Assembly: GCA_030123765.1 (NCBI GenBank)
Contig: JASJXX010000006.1
Location: 1 to 59,696 of the forward strand
Length of the DNA stretch: 59,696 nucleotides
Direction of reading: 5' to 3'
Origin: Actinomycetota bacterium
Lineage (GTDB): Bacteria > Actinomycetota > Acidimicrobiia > Spongiisociales > UBA5794
Under the pieces are notes generated by a model. The model was not told where the DNA came from. It saw nothing but the letters and a program-made list of their open reading frames with translations, and did not search any database. Positions 28,032-37,941 of this stretch are shown here, one piece after another (within the stretch, counting starts at the first letter, position 1; every line of letters starts with the position of its first letter). The translations under genes were made by a program, and so were the position numbers.

Positions 28032-30539
28032 TTAGCCGTCCAGGGCCTGGCCGAGACGGGTCCGCTCGCGTGCACGGAGGGCAACGCGTACCTGAAGCTG
28101 TTCCATCTTCTGAGCTACGTGCTTCTCACCGCTCGGGACCTCATGGGCCTCGAACCACTCCATGATGGAAGCTGCGACGTCGGGCTCGGACCGGTACTGC
28201 ACGAGGTCAAGCATCCGGCGTACGTTCAGGACGGGCATCGCTGCGACCGTGGCATCCCAGTTCGTTGTGATGAGATCCCACACGTAGGCACCGGTCTCGC
28301 TGTTGCCCAGGAGCATCGCGACTACCCAGAACGCGTCCTGGGACCGGATCTCTCCCCTGAGTACCATCTGGAACATGCGCTCGGCTGCCTCGCGATCCGG
28401 GATCTGAGTCGCGGCACGCAGATATCTGATCTTCGTCTGGGGGTTGCTTGCAGCATTGGAGGCACGGATGAACCCCCCAAAGTCGTCCGCGGAACCGTTC
28501 CCAGCAACGATCATCAGCGCTGCATCTGCGACTTCGGGGTCTCTGTCCCCATCAGAGCTGTAGACGGCACGTGCTCTCTCAATAGTCTCCTGATCCTTCC
28601 CGAGGATCCCCATCGACTTGAGCAGCAGGCCGCGCATCGCCCGCGTACGTTCAGACTCCCCCTCGTCAACCCGCCATCCGAGTTCATTAGCCTTCTCTGA
28701 CACAAGTCCGACGACGAAGTCCTGCAGAGCGCTGCGGTCCGCTGAGGAGACCACCCTGTCGAGTTCGTCGAGTCCTGAGAGCGTGACGGCCCACACGTCG
28801 AGTTCACTCTCGTCGGCGAGGGTTGACACCAGTGACAGGAAGTCGCTCCCCATCGCGTCACCTGCGAGCACGCTCGCGAAAGTGTCCGAGACCACCGAGT
28901 ACCGCTCGATCGGATCAAGATCCGAGAGGCGCCCGACGATCTCCTCACGCAAGTCGCCTTCGTAGTTCACCCGGTAGAAGCCCTCGCCGCCGGCATTGAT
29001 GACGAGCCCCTCACCAGATTCGATTGTGACCGGATCTTCTCCAAGCAGGATCCTTCCGTCGCCGCTTGCTGATCGGTACAGGACCGGTATCTGCCAGGTC
29101 TTGTCCCCCTTACCGAGGAAGCGGAAGTGTTCCTGAGAGAGCCGGTAACCACTGTTGTCGGTCGATACCGTGACCAGCGGGTAGCCGCCCTGGAAGATCC
29201 ATGTATCCATGATCTCTCCGACAGGCTGGCCGGATTCCGCCTCGAGCGCGGCCCACAAGTCGGGCGTGTCCGTGTTCGCATACGCGTGCGTCTTGAGATA
29301 TCGGATCACACCGGCGCGGAAGGTGTCCTCACCCAGGTACTGCTCCAACATGCGCAGCACTGCCGAACCCTTCTGATAGGTGAGGACGTCGAACATGGCA
29401 TTCGCCTCTTCAGGCGAGACAACTTCCAACTCGACTGGCCTGGTTGCCTGGAGCGCGTCGGTCTCCTGGCTCATGGCGCGGAAGCCGGAGAACGCGAGCC
29501 ACCGCTTCCACCCAGGCTTATACGCGTCGACGCATTTCATCTCTGCGAAGGTTGCGAACGCCTCGTTGAGCCAGATGCCGTTCCACCACTTCATCGTGAC
29601 GAGATCACCGAACCACATGTGCGCGATCTCGTGGGCGATCACATCGGCAACTCGTTGCGTCTCGGCCTGGGTGGCCTTCTCCGCGTCGAGGAGCAGCGCA
29701 GTCTCTCGGTAGGTGATACATCCGAGGTTCTCCATTGCACCGAACGAGAAGTCGGGGATGGCGACCATGTCGAGCTTGTCCCCTGGATACGGGATGTCGT
29801 AGTACTTCGAGTAGTACCGAAGCGAGTGGGCGCCTATGTCGAGAGCGAAGGCGGTGAGATGCTTGTTGCCCGGTGGGGCGATGATCCGCAACGGCGTGCC
29901 ATCAACGTCGAGGGGCTCTGTGGCTTCGAGCTCACCGACGATGAACGCCACGAGGTAGGTAGACATTTTCATCGTCTCGGCGAAGCTCACCTTGACCCTG
30001 CCTGAACTGAGCGTCTCGCGCGATGTCTCGGCGGCATTTGACAGAGCCATAAGACCCTCGTCGACGATCAGGGTCACCGTGTAGGTGGCTTTGAAGTCGG
30101 GTTGGTCCCAACACGGGAAGGCACGGCGAGCGTCGGTCGCCTCGAACTGTGTCGTTGCGATCGTCTTCTCAACACCTTCATCGGTGGTGTAGCGGGACCG
30201 GTAGAAGCCACGCAGATCGTCGTTGAGTGTTCCCTTGAACGTGATCGTGACGCGTGCGGGGCCGACAGGGAGTTCCGTGTCGAGCGTCAACGTTGCACGC
30301 TCGCTCTTCTCGTCGAGCGAGACCGTTGCTCTGTGAAGAGTGTCGCCAACGGTCACCGTTGCCTCGCTCAGCTCGAGCTCGATGGCGTTCAGGATCACCT
30401 TGTCGGTTGCTTCAGCAACATCGATCTCGATGCCTACGGAGCCGACGAAGGACGCGCCTTCGATGTCCGGCTCGATCTCAATGTCGTAGTGGAACGGGAC
30501 GACGGTACGTGGCAATCGATAGTCGGCGTCAGACGCCAT
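28032..30539 (-). CDS. pepN: M1-family aminopeptidase N
   Basis: GAMENLG, VIAHEIAHMWFGDLVTMKWWNGIWLNEAFA (HExxH-x18-E). Confidence 0.95.
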   Translation of the reverse strand: MASDADYRLPRTVVPFHYDIEIEPDIEGASFVGSVGIEIDVAEATDKVILNAIELELSEATVTVGDTLHRATVSLDEKSERATLTLDTELPVGPARVTITFKGTLNDDLRGFYRSRYTTDEGVEKTIATTQFEATDARRAFPCWDQPDFKATYTVTLIVDEGLMALSNAAETSRETLSSGRVKVSFAETMKMSTYLVAFIVGELEATEPLDVDGTPLRIIAPPGNKHLTAFALDIGAHSLRYYSKYYDIPYPGDKLDMVAIPDFSFGAMENLGCITYRETALLLDAEKATQAETQRVADVIAHEIAHMWFGDLVTMKWWNGIWLNEAFATFAEMKCVDAYKPGWKRWLAFSGFRAMSQETDALQATRPVELEVVSPEEANAMFDVLTYQKGSAVLRMLEQYLGEDTFRAGVIRYLKTHAYANTDTPDLWAALEAESGQPVGEIMDTWIFQGGYPLVTVSTDNSGYRLSQEHFRFLGKGDKTWQIPVLYRSASGDGRILLGEDPVTIESGEGLVINAGGEGFYRVNYEGDLREEIVGRLSDLDPIERYSVVSDTFASVLAGDAMGSDFLSLVSTLADESELDVWAVTLSGLDELDRVVSSADRSALQDFVVGLVSEKANELGWRVDEGESERTRAMRGLLLKSMGILGKDQETIERARAVYSSDGDRDPEVADAALMIVAGNGSADDFGGFIRASNAASNPQTKIRYLRAATQIPDREAAERMFQMVLRGEIRSQDAFWVVAMLLGNSETGAYVWDLITTNWDATVAAMPVLNVRRMLDLVQYRSEPDVAASIMEWFEAHEVPSGEKHVAQKMEQLQVRVALRARERTRLGQALDG

Positions 30540-30651
30540 AGGATCCTCCGAAGGTTTGACGCGGATCGGGGAAGAGTACAATGCCGGGCCACGGAGCACA
30601 ACGGAGCACAGAGGTCAAGCCTCAGCCGTGGCACGTCTCGGCGCCTACCCC

Positions 30652-31752
30652 TTACCGCCTGCCATCTGCTGGTATCCGCCCACGCTTCTGGATCTGCCCG
30701 CGGATCACCGTCACGATGACCGTGACCAGGAAGAGGGCCAGCGCGATGGCGTTCAGCATCGCTCCCCACTTGCGTAGTTCGAAGAGTCCAGCGAGCCCCC
30801 CCACCACCCTCGTCAGCACCGAGATCTGGAAGAGCGCGACAGGAATCCACATCTCAGCTCTGAAGGGGAAGGGAATCCCGGCGAGCGCGGGGATCATGAT
30901 GGGGGCGTGAGCCATGATCATCGACATGACGAACCCCAGAAAGAGCGTGTGCAGGGCAGCGTCGTACGTCGGCGAGGCGACGTTGAGACCCGAGGCCATC
31001 CACAGGGCCCCGGACACTGCCAGCCACGCGTATCCGACCAGGAGCCCCGTGGCCATATACCGCGTGATTCCTGCGACGCGGATCGTGCGACGTGCAATGT
31101 CGTGTCGAATGAGCCAGATCGCGACGAGAAGGTTCCCGAGACCAGCGATCCGCACACCGATCCACGGTGATGTCCAGGCGATGACCGATCCGATGAGTAC
31201 CACTGCTACGGCGCCGGCGAGCTGTCTCCTCATCTTCTGAGTGATCGCGATCATGCGGGCAAGCTCGAGGCGTTCGCCGGCGATGGTGAGTACGAGGAAT
31301 GCAGCAAGCCACGGGACGAGGGATGCGACCGGTCCACCCGTCAGCCAGGTGAGGGCGGCAAACACCCACGCGACAGCGCCGATGCCCATCATCACGATGT
31401 GCGATTCGGGCTGCATGCGGTACGCCGTGACGAAGAGAGCGACGAGTACCGCTCCGCCGGCGAGGAGCAGCGCTCCCGACAGCTCATGTGGCGATCCGGT
31501 GAGCATGGAGACCACCGCGCTGGCAGTGAAGATCGGTGTGATCCACGTCCATGCTCTGTTCATAGCGACGGCGCGCTCCATCCCGATCACGGTGCCGAGA
31601 AAACCAAGGACGAGGATGGGTCCGTGTGTGCCTGGCGCAGGGGGAGCGCCGAGTACCCAACCGATCTTGACGAGTCCCATCCAGACTCCCAGGACGAAGG
31701 ATGCGAGCGCGATGACTGCGATGACCGCTCGAACGGGTGTGGGAATCGTCAT
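30652..31752 (-). CDS. Multi-pass membrane protein, NnrS-like
   Basis: About ten hydrophobic segments; HGPILVLGFLGTVIGMERAVA, ALHTLFLGFVMSMIMAHAPIMIPAL resemble NnrS conserved His regions. Confidence 0.55.
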   Translation of the reverse strand: MTIPTPVRAVIAVIALASFVLGVWMGLVKIGWVLGAPPAPGTHGPILVLGFLGTVIGMERAVAMNRAWTWITPIFTASAVVSMLTGSPHELSGALLLAGGAVLVALFVTAYRMQPESHIVMMGIGAVAWVFAALTWLTGGPVASLVPWLAAFLVLTIAGERLELARMIAITQKMRRQLAGAVAVVLIGSVIAWTSPWIGVRIAGLGNLLVAIWLIRHDIARRTIRVAGITRYMATGLLVGYAWLAVSGALWMASGLNVASPTYDAALHTLFLGFVMSMIMAHAPIMIPALAGIPFPFRAEMWIPVALFQISVLTRVVGGLAGLFELRKWGAMLNAIALALFLVTVIVTVIRGQIQKRGRIPADGRR

Positions 31753-31817
31753 TCGGGAAGGATACTGAGGCTCTCGACCGCGAAGCGAGACGCGCCATTC
31801 TCGATAGTCTCCACGAC

Positions 31818-32141
31818 ATGGACACCACACGTTCTGCCGACGAACACGTATCGGCCGCATGGGAAGCGCTCTCTCAAGTAATCGACCCCGAACTCGGGTT
31901 GTCCATAACGGATCTTGGACTCATCTACAGGGTCGAGGTTGGTGGATCGACGGTCCAGGTTGATATGACCACGACCACTCCCGTCTGCCCTCTCAGCTCG
32001 TACTTGACGCAGATGGCGGAGTCCAAGCTGGCGGAGATCCCCGGCATCGATTTCGTCGTCGTCGAGCTCGTTCACGCTCCACTGTGGTCACCTGAGATGA
32101 TGACCGATCACGCCAGGGAAGTGCTCGGCGTCTCTTCGTGA
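31818..32141 (+). CDS. MIP18/DUF59-family (SufT/PaaD-like) metal-sulfur cluster assembly protein
   Basis: VIDPELGLSITDLGLIYRVEV...TTTTPVCPLSSYL. Confidence 0.88.
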   Translation: MDTTRSADEHVSAAWEALSQVIDPELGLSITDLGLIYRVEVGGSTVQVDMTTTTPVCPLSSYLTQMAESKLAEIPGIDFVVVELVHAPLWSPEMMTDHAREVLGVSS

Positions 32142-32174
32142 CGCGCCGGGAGCTCGACGGTCTGGCCGGGCCCC

Positions 32175-32780
32175 TTACCGATTCTCGACTTCGCCGGTCT
32201 CGATGTCGCCTATGGATCTTCCGAGGATGATCTGGTCGATCGTCTGAGATAGGAGCTCGTAGCTCACAGGCCCGGAGACTTTGCCGACTACGACGCCCTC
32301 CCTGTCGACGAAGAAGGTCTCCGGCAGCCCGAGGACTCCCCACTGGAAAGCAGTCCTAGATCGCTCATCGACGGTGTAGACCGTGAAGGAGCTCCAGCCG
32401 AGCTCGTCGAGGAACGATTGAGCGTTGGCCGGGGTGTCCTGGTAATTGACAGCGATGAACGTGACACCGAACTCCGCGTACTCCTGCGCGCCGCGCGCGA
32501 GCGCCGCGTGTTCTGTCCGGCAGGAGAGGCACCATGAGGCCCAGAAGTTGATGACTCGTATGTCGCCCGCGTAGTCATCGATCGTGATTCTCCCCGAACC
32601 ATCCATCAGGGCGATCTCTGTAACCGGTGCAGGCTTCCCCATGAGCGGCGAAGACGAGATGCTCGGGTCAGTGCCGAAACGTCCGGCGAAAACCATGGCG
32701 AAGGCGAAGAACACAAGACCCGCTGCGATGACGACCCACACCATACGGGATCCGAGCCGCTCTACTTCCGGTTCGCTCAT
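32175..32780 (-). CDS. ccmG: TlpA/CcmG-type membrane thioredoxin
   Basis: N-terminal TM; VINFWASWCLSCRTE; end of ccm operon. Confidence 0.85.
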   Translation of the reverse strand: MSEPEVERLGSRMVWVVIAAGLVFFAFAMVFAGRFGTDPSISSSPLMGKPAPVTEIALMDGSGRITIDDYAGDIRVINFWASWCLSCRTEHAALARGAQEYAEFGVTFIAVNYQDTPANAQSFLDELGWSSFTVYTVDERSRTAFQWGVLGLPETFFVDREGVVVGKVSGPVSYELLSQTIDQIILGRSIGDIETGEVENR

Positions 32781-33559
32781 CTGCCTTCCATCTCAACCAG
32801 GAGCAACTCGGCAGACGCCTTTACGTCCTCGGGTACGCCCTCGGAGGTGACGATCACGAGAAGAGCAACGGCGGCGTCGTCGTAGTTCCCGAGCGCGAAT
32901 TGGATATTTCCGAGGAACCACGTCGCGGCGAGCGATCCGGGCTGACGCTGAAGCGAGGCTTCAACGTAGCCGAGCGCGATGTCTGGCCGCCCGGAGAGGT
33001 ACGTCATCCATCCGACGTTTGCGAGCGCCTCGGGGTGTTTCTCACGTTCAAGCACTTCCATGTAGTGGTCGAGTGCCAGGTCGAAGTCGGTCGCTTCGAA
33101 GTATCGTCGAGCAAGAGCGAGGCGCATGCCTATCACGTCAGGGTTCGCCGCTACCACGTCCTCCATCTCTTCGTTTGACACGGTGTCGAGATCGATGAGG
33201 CGCTCTCCGATCAGAACGTCGCCAGCAACGCCCTCGGCCCCGGCCGCGGATGGCCCGGTCAGGGAGTTGACGGCGTACACGCCGATGATGGTGATGGCGA
33301 TCGCAACGATCGCTGTTCCCGCGACTGCCCGTCGAGAGATCCTCCTGTATTCTCCACCCGTTCCGGGCGAAGGGTGAGTTCGCGAATCAGGGCTGGCCTC
33401 TCCGGTCCGTTCAGCCATGAGCCCGTCGAGTTCGGCAATGTATCTCTCGCGAAGCCGCTCGGCCGTCACCTCGTCGAGGTCACCGATCTCGACCTGACGC
33501 GTGAGGTCTGCAAGCTCCTCGGTGACGAGTTCTATCTGTTCCAGATTGCGGTTGGTCAT
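32777..33559 (-). CDS. TPR-containing cytochrome c biogenesis protein (CcmI/CycH-like)
   Basis: TM plus TPR-like repeats; overlaps ccmG and ccmH genes. Confidence 0.7.
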   Translation of the reverse strand: MTNRNLEQIELVTEELADLTRQVEIGDLDEVTAERLRERYIAELDGLMAERTGEASPDSRTHPSPGTGGEYRRISRRAVAGTAIVAIAITIIGVYAVNSLTGPSAAGAEGVAGDVLIGERLIDLDTVSNEEMEDVVAANPDVIGMRLALARRYFEATDFDLALDHYMEVLEREKHPEALANVGWMTYLSGRPDIALGYVEASLQRQPGSLAATWFLGNIQFALGNYDDAAVALLVIVTSEGVPEDVKASAELLLVEMEGR

Positions 33560-33972
33560 GGCGCCGCCTGGCGTGTGGCGGACTTCCGCTTCATGGCAAA
33601 CAGCACGCCACCGCCGCCGAGCAAGGCAGCGATGGGGATGACCCACAGTGCAACGGACCACACCGACGTTGAGGTGTCAAGGATGTAGGAGTCTCCGAAC
33701 TTCGCAGCGAAATCAGCGATGATCTCTTCATCGGTGGCACCAGCCGCTACGCGCTCAGCAATGAGCGCCCTGTAGTCCGCAGCGACGCCCGCCTGGGAGT
33801 TTGCTATCGATTCGCCGCTGCAGAAGGGGCACTTGATGGCTCCAGAGAGTGTTGCGATGCGGTCCTCAGCGGTTGGCGCGCTCGCGGGCGCTGAAGAGAA
33901 CCCGAGAACGATCACCGCGACAGCAACCGCGGACACCGAGACGGCAACGATGGATCTGAACCGTTCAGACAT
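33556..33972 (-). CDS. ccmH: Cytochrome c-type biogenesis protein CcmH
   Basis: IKCPFCSGESIANSQAGVAADYRALIAERVAAGATDEEI. Confidence 0.92.
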   Translation of the reverse strand: MSERFRSIVAVSVSAVAVAVIVLGFSSAPASAPTAEDRIATLSGAIKCPFCSGESIANSQAGVAADYRALIAERVAAGATDEEIIADFAAKFGDSYILDTSTSVWSVALWVIPIAALLGGGGVLFAMKRKSATRQAAP

Positions 33973-35995
33973 TCGATACCCCTGAATCTGCTGCCCGAAC
34001 CTCATCTGACGACGGCTCTCGCCTCCTGGGTCTCCTTCCGAGAGCGATAGCGCCGCCGGCCACGACGACAGAGCCACCGACCCACAGCAGCCACTGCAGG
34101 GGGAAGATGAACACGGCGAGTTCGATGCGTTCCGCTGACCCGCCTGCAATGCTGATGTAGACGTCGTCGACCAACCCGGTCCATACGTCAGGCGTCCCTA
34201 TCGGCTGAGGGAACCCGTCATACGTGTTCAAACGAGGCGAGAGCACGGTCCTGGCGGTGGAGCATGACTCGTCCATGACCGCGACCCGGACCCCCTGGAC
34301 GACGCGGCTCGGCTCAATCATTGAGAAGGGTTCGAGGTACTTGATGCAGTAGCCCGCGACGGTGGCGGAGTCACCGGGGGAGAGGGCGATCGTCTCGCGC
34401 ACCGCGAGACCGTTGGTGGTCGCAAGAGCGATAGCGACGAGAACTATCCCCACGTGGGCCACCTGGCCACCCCAATACCCTGAATCGTGAGTGAACACCT
34501 TCCGAGATCCAACGATGAAGCCTTCGGGTCTCTTTCGTGCGAGTTCGACGAAGCGGAGGGTAATTGCAGCGCCCACAAAGAGAGCGAGTCCAATGGTGAT
34601 GATCACCGCCACGCTCTGGACACCAAGCGCCACCGTGCCTGCGGCTGCGACGAGACCGATGGCGAGAGCGGATCGGAGGCGCCTCCAGAGAAGCTCGGGC
34701 GACGCGACTCGCCACGGCGAGATGCATCCGATGCCGAGCACAAGGAGGAGCAGCAACGAGAGCGGCACCGCTGCCCGGTCGAAGAACGGTCGACCAACCG
34801 CGACTTCGTCCCCTGACACGGCCTGGATCATGATCGGATACAGCGTCCCGAAGAGCACGGTGAACGCGAACACTGTGAGGAGCAGGTTGTTCGCAAGGAT
34901 GTATCCCTCACGAGATGACAGCGAGTCGAGGCGCGGTGCCTGCGCGACGCTCTGTGCTCTCATGGCGAAGAGGGTGAGCGAGCCGATGACGATGACCGCC
35001 AGGAACATGAGAAGGATCGGGCCGATCGTCGACTGGGAGAAGGCGTGTACCGAGGCGATGATGCCCGAGCGAGTGAGGAAGGTGCCGAAGATCGTCAACG
35101 CGAACGTTGTGATGACGAGGATGAAGTTCCATGCCTGGAGCATCCCGCGTTTCCGTTGCACGATTGCCGAGTGGATGAATGCGGTAGCGGTGAGCCAGGG
35201 AAGGAGTGCTGCATTCTCCACCGGATCCCACGCCCAGTAACCGCCCCACCCCAACACCTCATAAGACCACCAGGCGCCGAGAAGAATACCGAAGAGAAGG
35301 AACCCCCACGAGATCAGCGACCAACGATGGGTCACGTCGAGCCACGTCCGGCCGCTGTCGCGCCTCCAGAGCGCAGCGATAGCGAAGCTGAAGGGCACCG
35401 TGAACCCGACATAACCGACGTAAAGCATGGGTGGGTGCACCGCCATCAGGATGTGGTTCTGGAGCAGCGGGTTCGGCCCGGCTCCCTCGGCAGGGGCGAC
35501 TGACGCCGCGAGCGGCCACCAGGAAGAATCTGAGCAGAAGCCGTTCGCGACGGCGGTGCAGACAGCGAACGGGTTCGCGACGGTCGCCATGAGGCCGAAC
35601 CAGAAGATCGAAGTCATCCCCATCACTCCGAGGGCGAGCACGCCGAGGCCATCCGTTGTATCGAGGCTGCGCCAGACAAGATAGGTGAATATCGCAAGCA
35701 GAAGACCCCAGAGCAAGATCGAACCTTCAAGAGCAGCCCAGGCGCCGGCGAAGAGGAAGAGGAACGGGGTTGTAGTAGCGGTGTTGTTCGCGACGTAGGC
35801 GATCGAGAAGTCGTGGGTGAGAATGGCGATCTCAAGGAATACGAACGCGGCTACGGATGCACCGACGAACACCAGCACCGGCAGCCTGAGAGCTTCCTTT
35901 GATCCGCTACGGGTGCTTCGAAGGCTCTGGATGACAAGGACGGCCGCTGCCACTAGAGCGACAACGACCGCGAGGTATCCCGCGAACGCCATCAC
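33965..35995 (-). CDS. ccmF: Cytochrome c heme lyase CcmF
   Basis: WGGYWAWDPVENAALLPWL WWD motif, many TMs. Confidence 0.95.
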   Translation of the reverse strand: MMAFAGYLAVVVALVAAAVLVIQSLRSTRSGSKEALRLPVLVFVGASVAAFVFLEIAILTHDFSIAYVANNTATTTPFLFLFAGAWAALEGSILLWGLLLAIFTYLVWRSLDTTDGLGVLALGVMGMTSIFWFGLMATVANPFAVCTAVANGFCSDSSWWPLAASVAPAEGAGPNPLLQNHILMAVHPPMLYVGYVGFTVPFSFAIAALWRRDSGRTWLDVTHRWSLISWGFLLFGILLGAWWSYEVLGWGGYWAWDPVENAALLPWLTATAFIHSAIVQRKRGMLQAWNFILVITTFALTIFGTFLTRSGIIASVHAFSQSTIGPILLMFLAVIVIGSLTLFAMRAQSVAQAPRLDSLSSREGYILANNLLLTVFAFTVLFGTLYPIMIQAVSGDEVAVGRPFFDRAAVPLSLLLLLVLGIGCISPWRVASPELLWRRLRSALAIGLVAAAGTVALGVQSVAVIITIGLALFVGAAITLRFVELARKRPEGFIVGSRKVFTHDSGYWGGQVAHVGIVLVAIALATTNGLAVRETIALSPGDSATVAGYCIKYLEPFSMIEPSRVVQGVRVAVMDESCSTARTVLSPRLNTYDGFPQPIGTPDVWTGLVDDVYISIAGGSAERIELAVFIFPLQWLLWVGGSVVVAGGAIALGRRPRRREPSSDEVRAADSGVSNV

Positions 35996-36402
35996 GACTC
36001 AGAGCAGGTATGGAGATCTTGGTCGTAGTCCCCGGCGTCTGCCCGGTACTGCTCATCGTGCATCACGAGCATCGTGTCGGACACGAACATCTCTCCGTTC
36101 CAGGTACCTTCAACGACTACGCCGATTCCCTCGCTGAAGAGTTGCGGCGGTGTACCCGTGTGGATTACGGAGACGGCGATGTCACAATCCTGGACGGTGA
36201 ACACGACGGTGGTGTCCTCTTCGATGACGGATCCGGCGACAACCTGGCCTGCGAGCCGCAGACGGGACTCCCCCGCCTCGCGCGTCTGCACCTCTGCTGG
36301 CGTGTTGTAGTACACGAGTGCAGAGGAGAGGTTGACCATGAGCACTCCGAGAACACCGATGATTACGACGGCGGGAATCACGAACTTGGCGTACCACTTC
36401 AT
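35992..36402 (-). CDS. ccmE: Periplasmic heme chaperone CcmE
   Basis: N-terminal TM; RLAGQVVAGSV, VVVEGTWNGEMFVSDTMLVMHDEQY (heme-binding HDxxY). Confidence 0.9.
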   Translation of the reverse strand: MKWYAKFVIPAVVIIGVLGVLMVNLSSALVYYNTPAEVQTREAGESRLRLAGQVVAGSVIEEDTTVVFTVQDCDIAVSVIHTGTPPQLFSEGIGVVVEGTWNGEMFVSDTMLVMHDEQYRADAGDYDQDLHTCSES

Positions 36403-36530
36403 GACAGTTCGTCGAGCTTCTTGTGAGCCCGCGTGATGCGGATCGCGATCGAAGCCGTATGCGCGATGAGAGCGAAGTAGGTGATCCCATATGCCAGAGC
36501 GACCCAGTTCCACTGGGCTGCGTACTCCAT
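36399..36530 (-). CDS. ccmD: CcmD family small membrane protein (43 aa)
   Basis: Read directly: MEYAAQWNWVALAYGITYFALIAHTASIAIRITRAHKKLDELS*; stop overlaps ccmE ATG, start adjacent to ccmC stop; missing from ORF track because of size. Confidence 0.82.
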   Translation of the reverse strand: MEYAAQWNWVALAYGITYFALIAHTASIAIRITRAHKKLDELS

Positions 36531-37264
36531 CAGCTACCTCCCGTCAGATCAGGGGAGGTGATACCGTGCCCTGCGATGGGGCCCGAACTGGTCTGTTCCG
36601 AGACGAGCACCGCGTCTTCCAGACGGCTGAGCTCGATCCGTTTGAACATCATCGCCACGTACATCACCGTGAAGCCGGAGACGGCGATGAGGAGCGTGAT
36701 CACCATGGAGGTGTCCATGGAGGGGCCCTCAGGATTCAGGAGGGTGGGGGCCTGGTGGAGGGAGCGCCACCAGATGACAGAGAAGTGGACAAGGGGTACC
36801 TGGACGATGGCGAGTACCCCGAGGATCGCTGATCGTTTCGCACGCATATCGAGATTGTCGGTCGTGCGCCGCAGCGCCAGGTAGCCGAGGTAGACGAAGA
36901 ACATGATCGCAGTGAGCGTGAGCCGAGCGTCCCACGTCCACCACACACCCCAGGTCGGTTTCGCCCAGACCATGCCGAGCACGATGGTCATTCCGGTGAA
37001 CATGACACCGATCTCGGCAGAGGCGTGGGCACGTCGATCCCATTTGAGATCCTTCTTCCACAGGTACATCGCCGATCCAAGCATGGTGATGCCGAACGCA
37101 AGATACGCGAGCCACGCAGCGGGCACATGCACGTACATGATCCGCGACAGTTGACCCTGGAGGGCGTCAGGCGGGACCGTCATCGACGCGACGAAGACGT
37201 GGAATCCGGCGACCGCCATGACGATCCACGGCCAGACGGTGGTGCGATGTTCGTTGGCGGTCAT
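36530..37264 (-). CDS. ccmC: Heme ABC transporter permease CcmC
   Basis: WGVWWTWDARLT WWD motif, HVPAAWLAYLAF. Confidence 0.93.
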   Translation of the reverse strand: MTANEHRTTVWPWIVMAVAGFHVFVASMTVPPDALQGQLSRIMYVHVPAAWLAYLAFGITMLGSAMYLWKKDLKWDRRAHASAEIGVMFTGMTIVLGMVWAKPTWGVWWTWDARLTLTAIMFFVYLGYLALRRTTDNLDMRAKRSAILGVLAIVQVPLVHFSVIWWRSLHQAPTLLNPEGPSMDTSMVITLLIAVSGFTVMYVAMMFKRIELSRLEDAVLVSEQTSSGPIAGHGITSPDLTGGS

Positions 37265-37941
37265 GCAGTCTCCTGTAGGGGGCGGGCTGAGAGGACACCG
37301 ACAACAGCGAGGAGCAGTCCAACGATGGCCATCAGCAGCACCCAGGGAAGGCTACTGCGGCCCAGGCGTAGCGCTTCCCATGCCTGGGTCGCGCCAAGGA
37401 GGAGCGGCACCGAGAGTGGCGCGACGAGCAGAGGGACGAGTGCTGTTGCCGACCGGCCTGTCGAGACGATGCTGGCAGCGAGCGTGCTGAGCAGCGCGAG
37501 GCCCGCTGCCGCGAGAACGAGCACAGTGGGAAGGGCGACCCATCCGGTCGGTGTGATGTCGTAGAGCACGATCGTGACGATGCCGAGAATCGTCTCGAAC
37601 ACCAGAAGAAGCATGAAGCTTGCGGTCGTGCTGCCAACGAAGATAGCTGCCGGATCGAGGCCTGTGAGGGCGACCATGTCGCGTTGTGCCTGGGTTCCGG
37701 CATTGGTCTGGCGGATGGCGATGAGGACTCCGAAGAGCATCACGATCACCCAGAACATCCCTGGACCGATTCTCTGCAGCGTGGGAGCATCCGTGCCGAT
37801 CGCGAGTGGGACGAGGAGCAGAGCGATCGCGCCGAACGGGAGTGTTACCCACAGTACCTCTCCGGAGCGACGCTCACGAAGCAGGTCGCGCCGCACGATC
37901 GTCATTACCTGAGCAAGGAAACTGGGGGCGTCGGTTCTCAC
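37261..37941 (-). CDS. ccmB: Heme exporter protein CcmB
   Basis: RRDLLRERRSGEVLWVTLPFGAIALLLVPLAIG...; six hydrophobic segments; between ccmA and ccmC. Confidence 0.88.
   Translation of the reverse strand: MRTDAPSFLAQVMTIVRRDLLRERRSGEVLWVTLPFGAIALLLVPLAIGTDAPTLQRIGPGMFWVIVMLFGVLIAIRQTNAGTQAQRDMVALTGLDPAAIFVGSTTASFMLLLVFETILGIVTIVLYDITPTGWVALPTVLVLAAAGLALLSTLAASIVSTGRSATALVPLLVAPLSVPLLLGATQAWEALRLGRSSLPWVLLMAIVGLLLAVVGVLSARPLQETA

Noticed and set aside
29127-30005. Plus-strand ORF (292 aa) antisense to pepN
   Set aside because: Antisense artefact; pepN has complete HExxH and GAMEN motifs.
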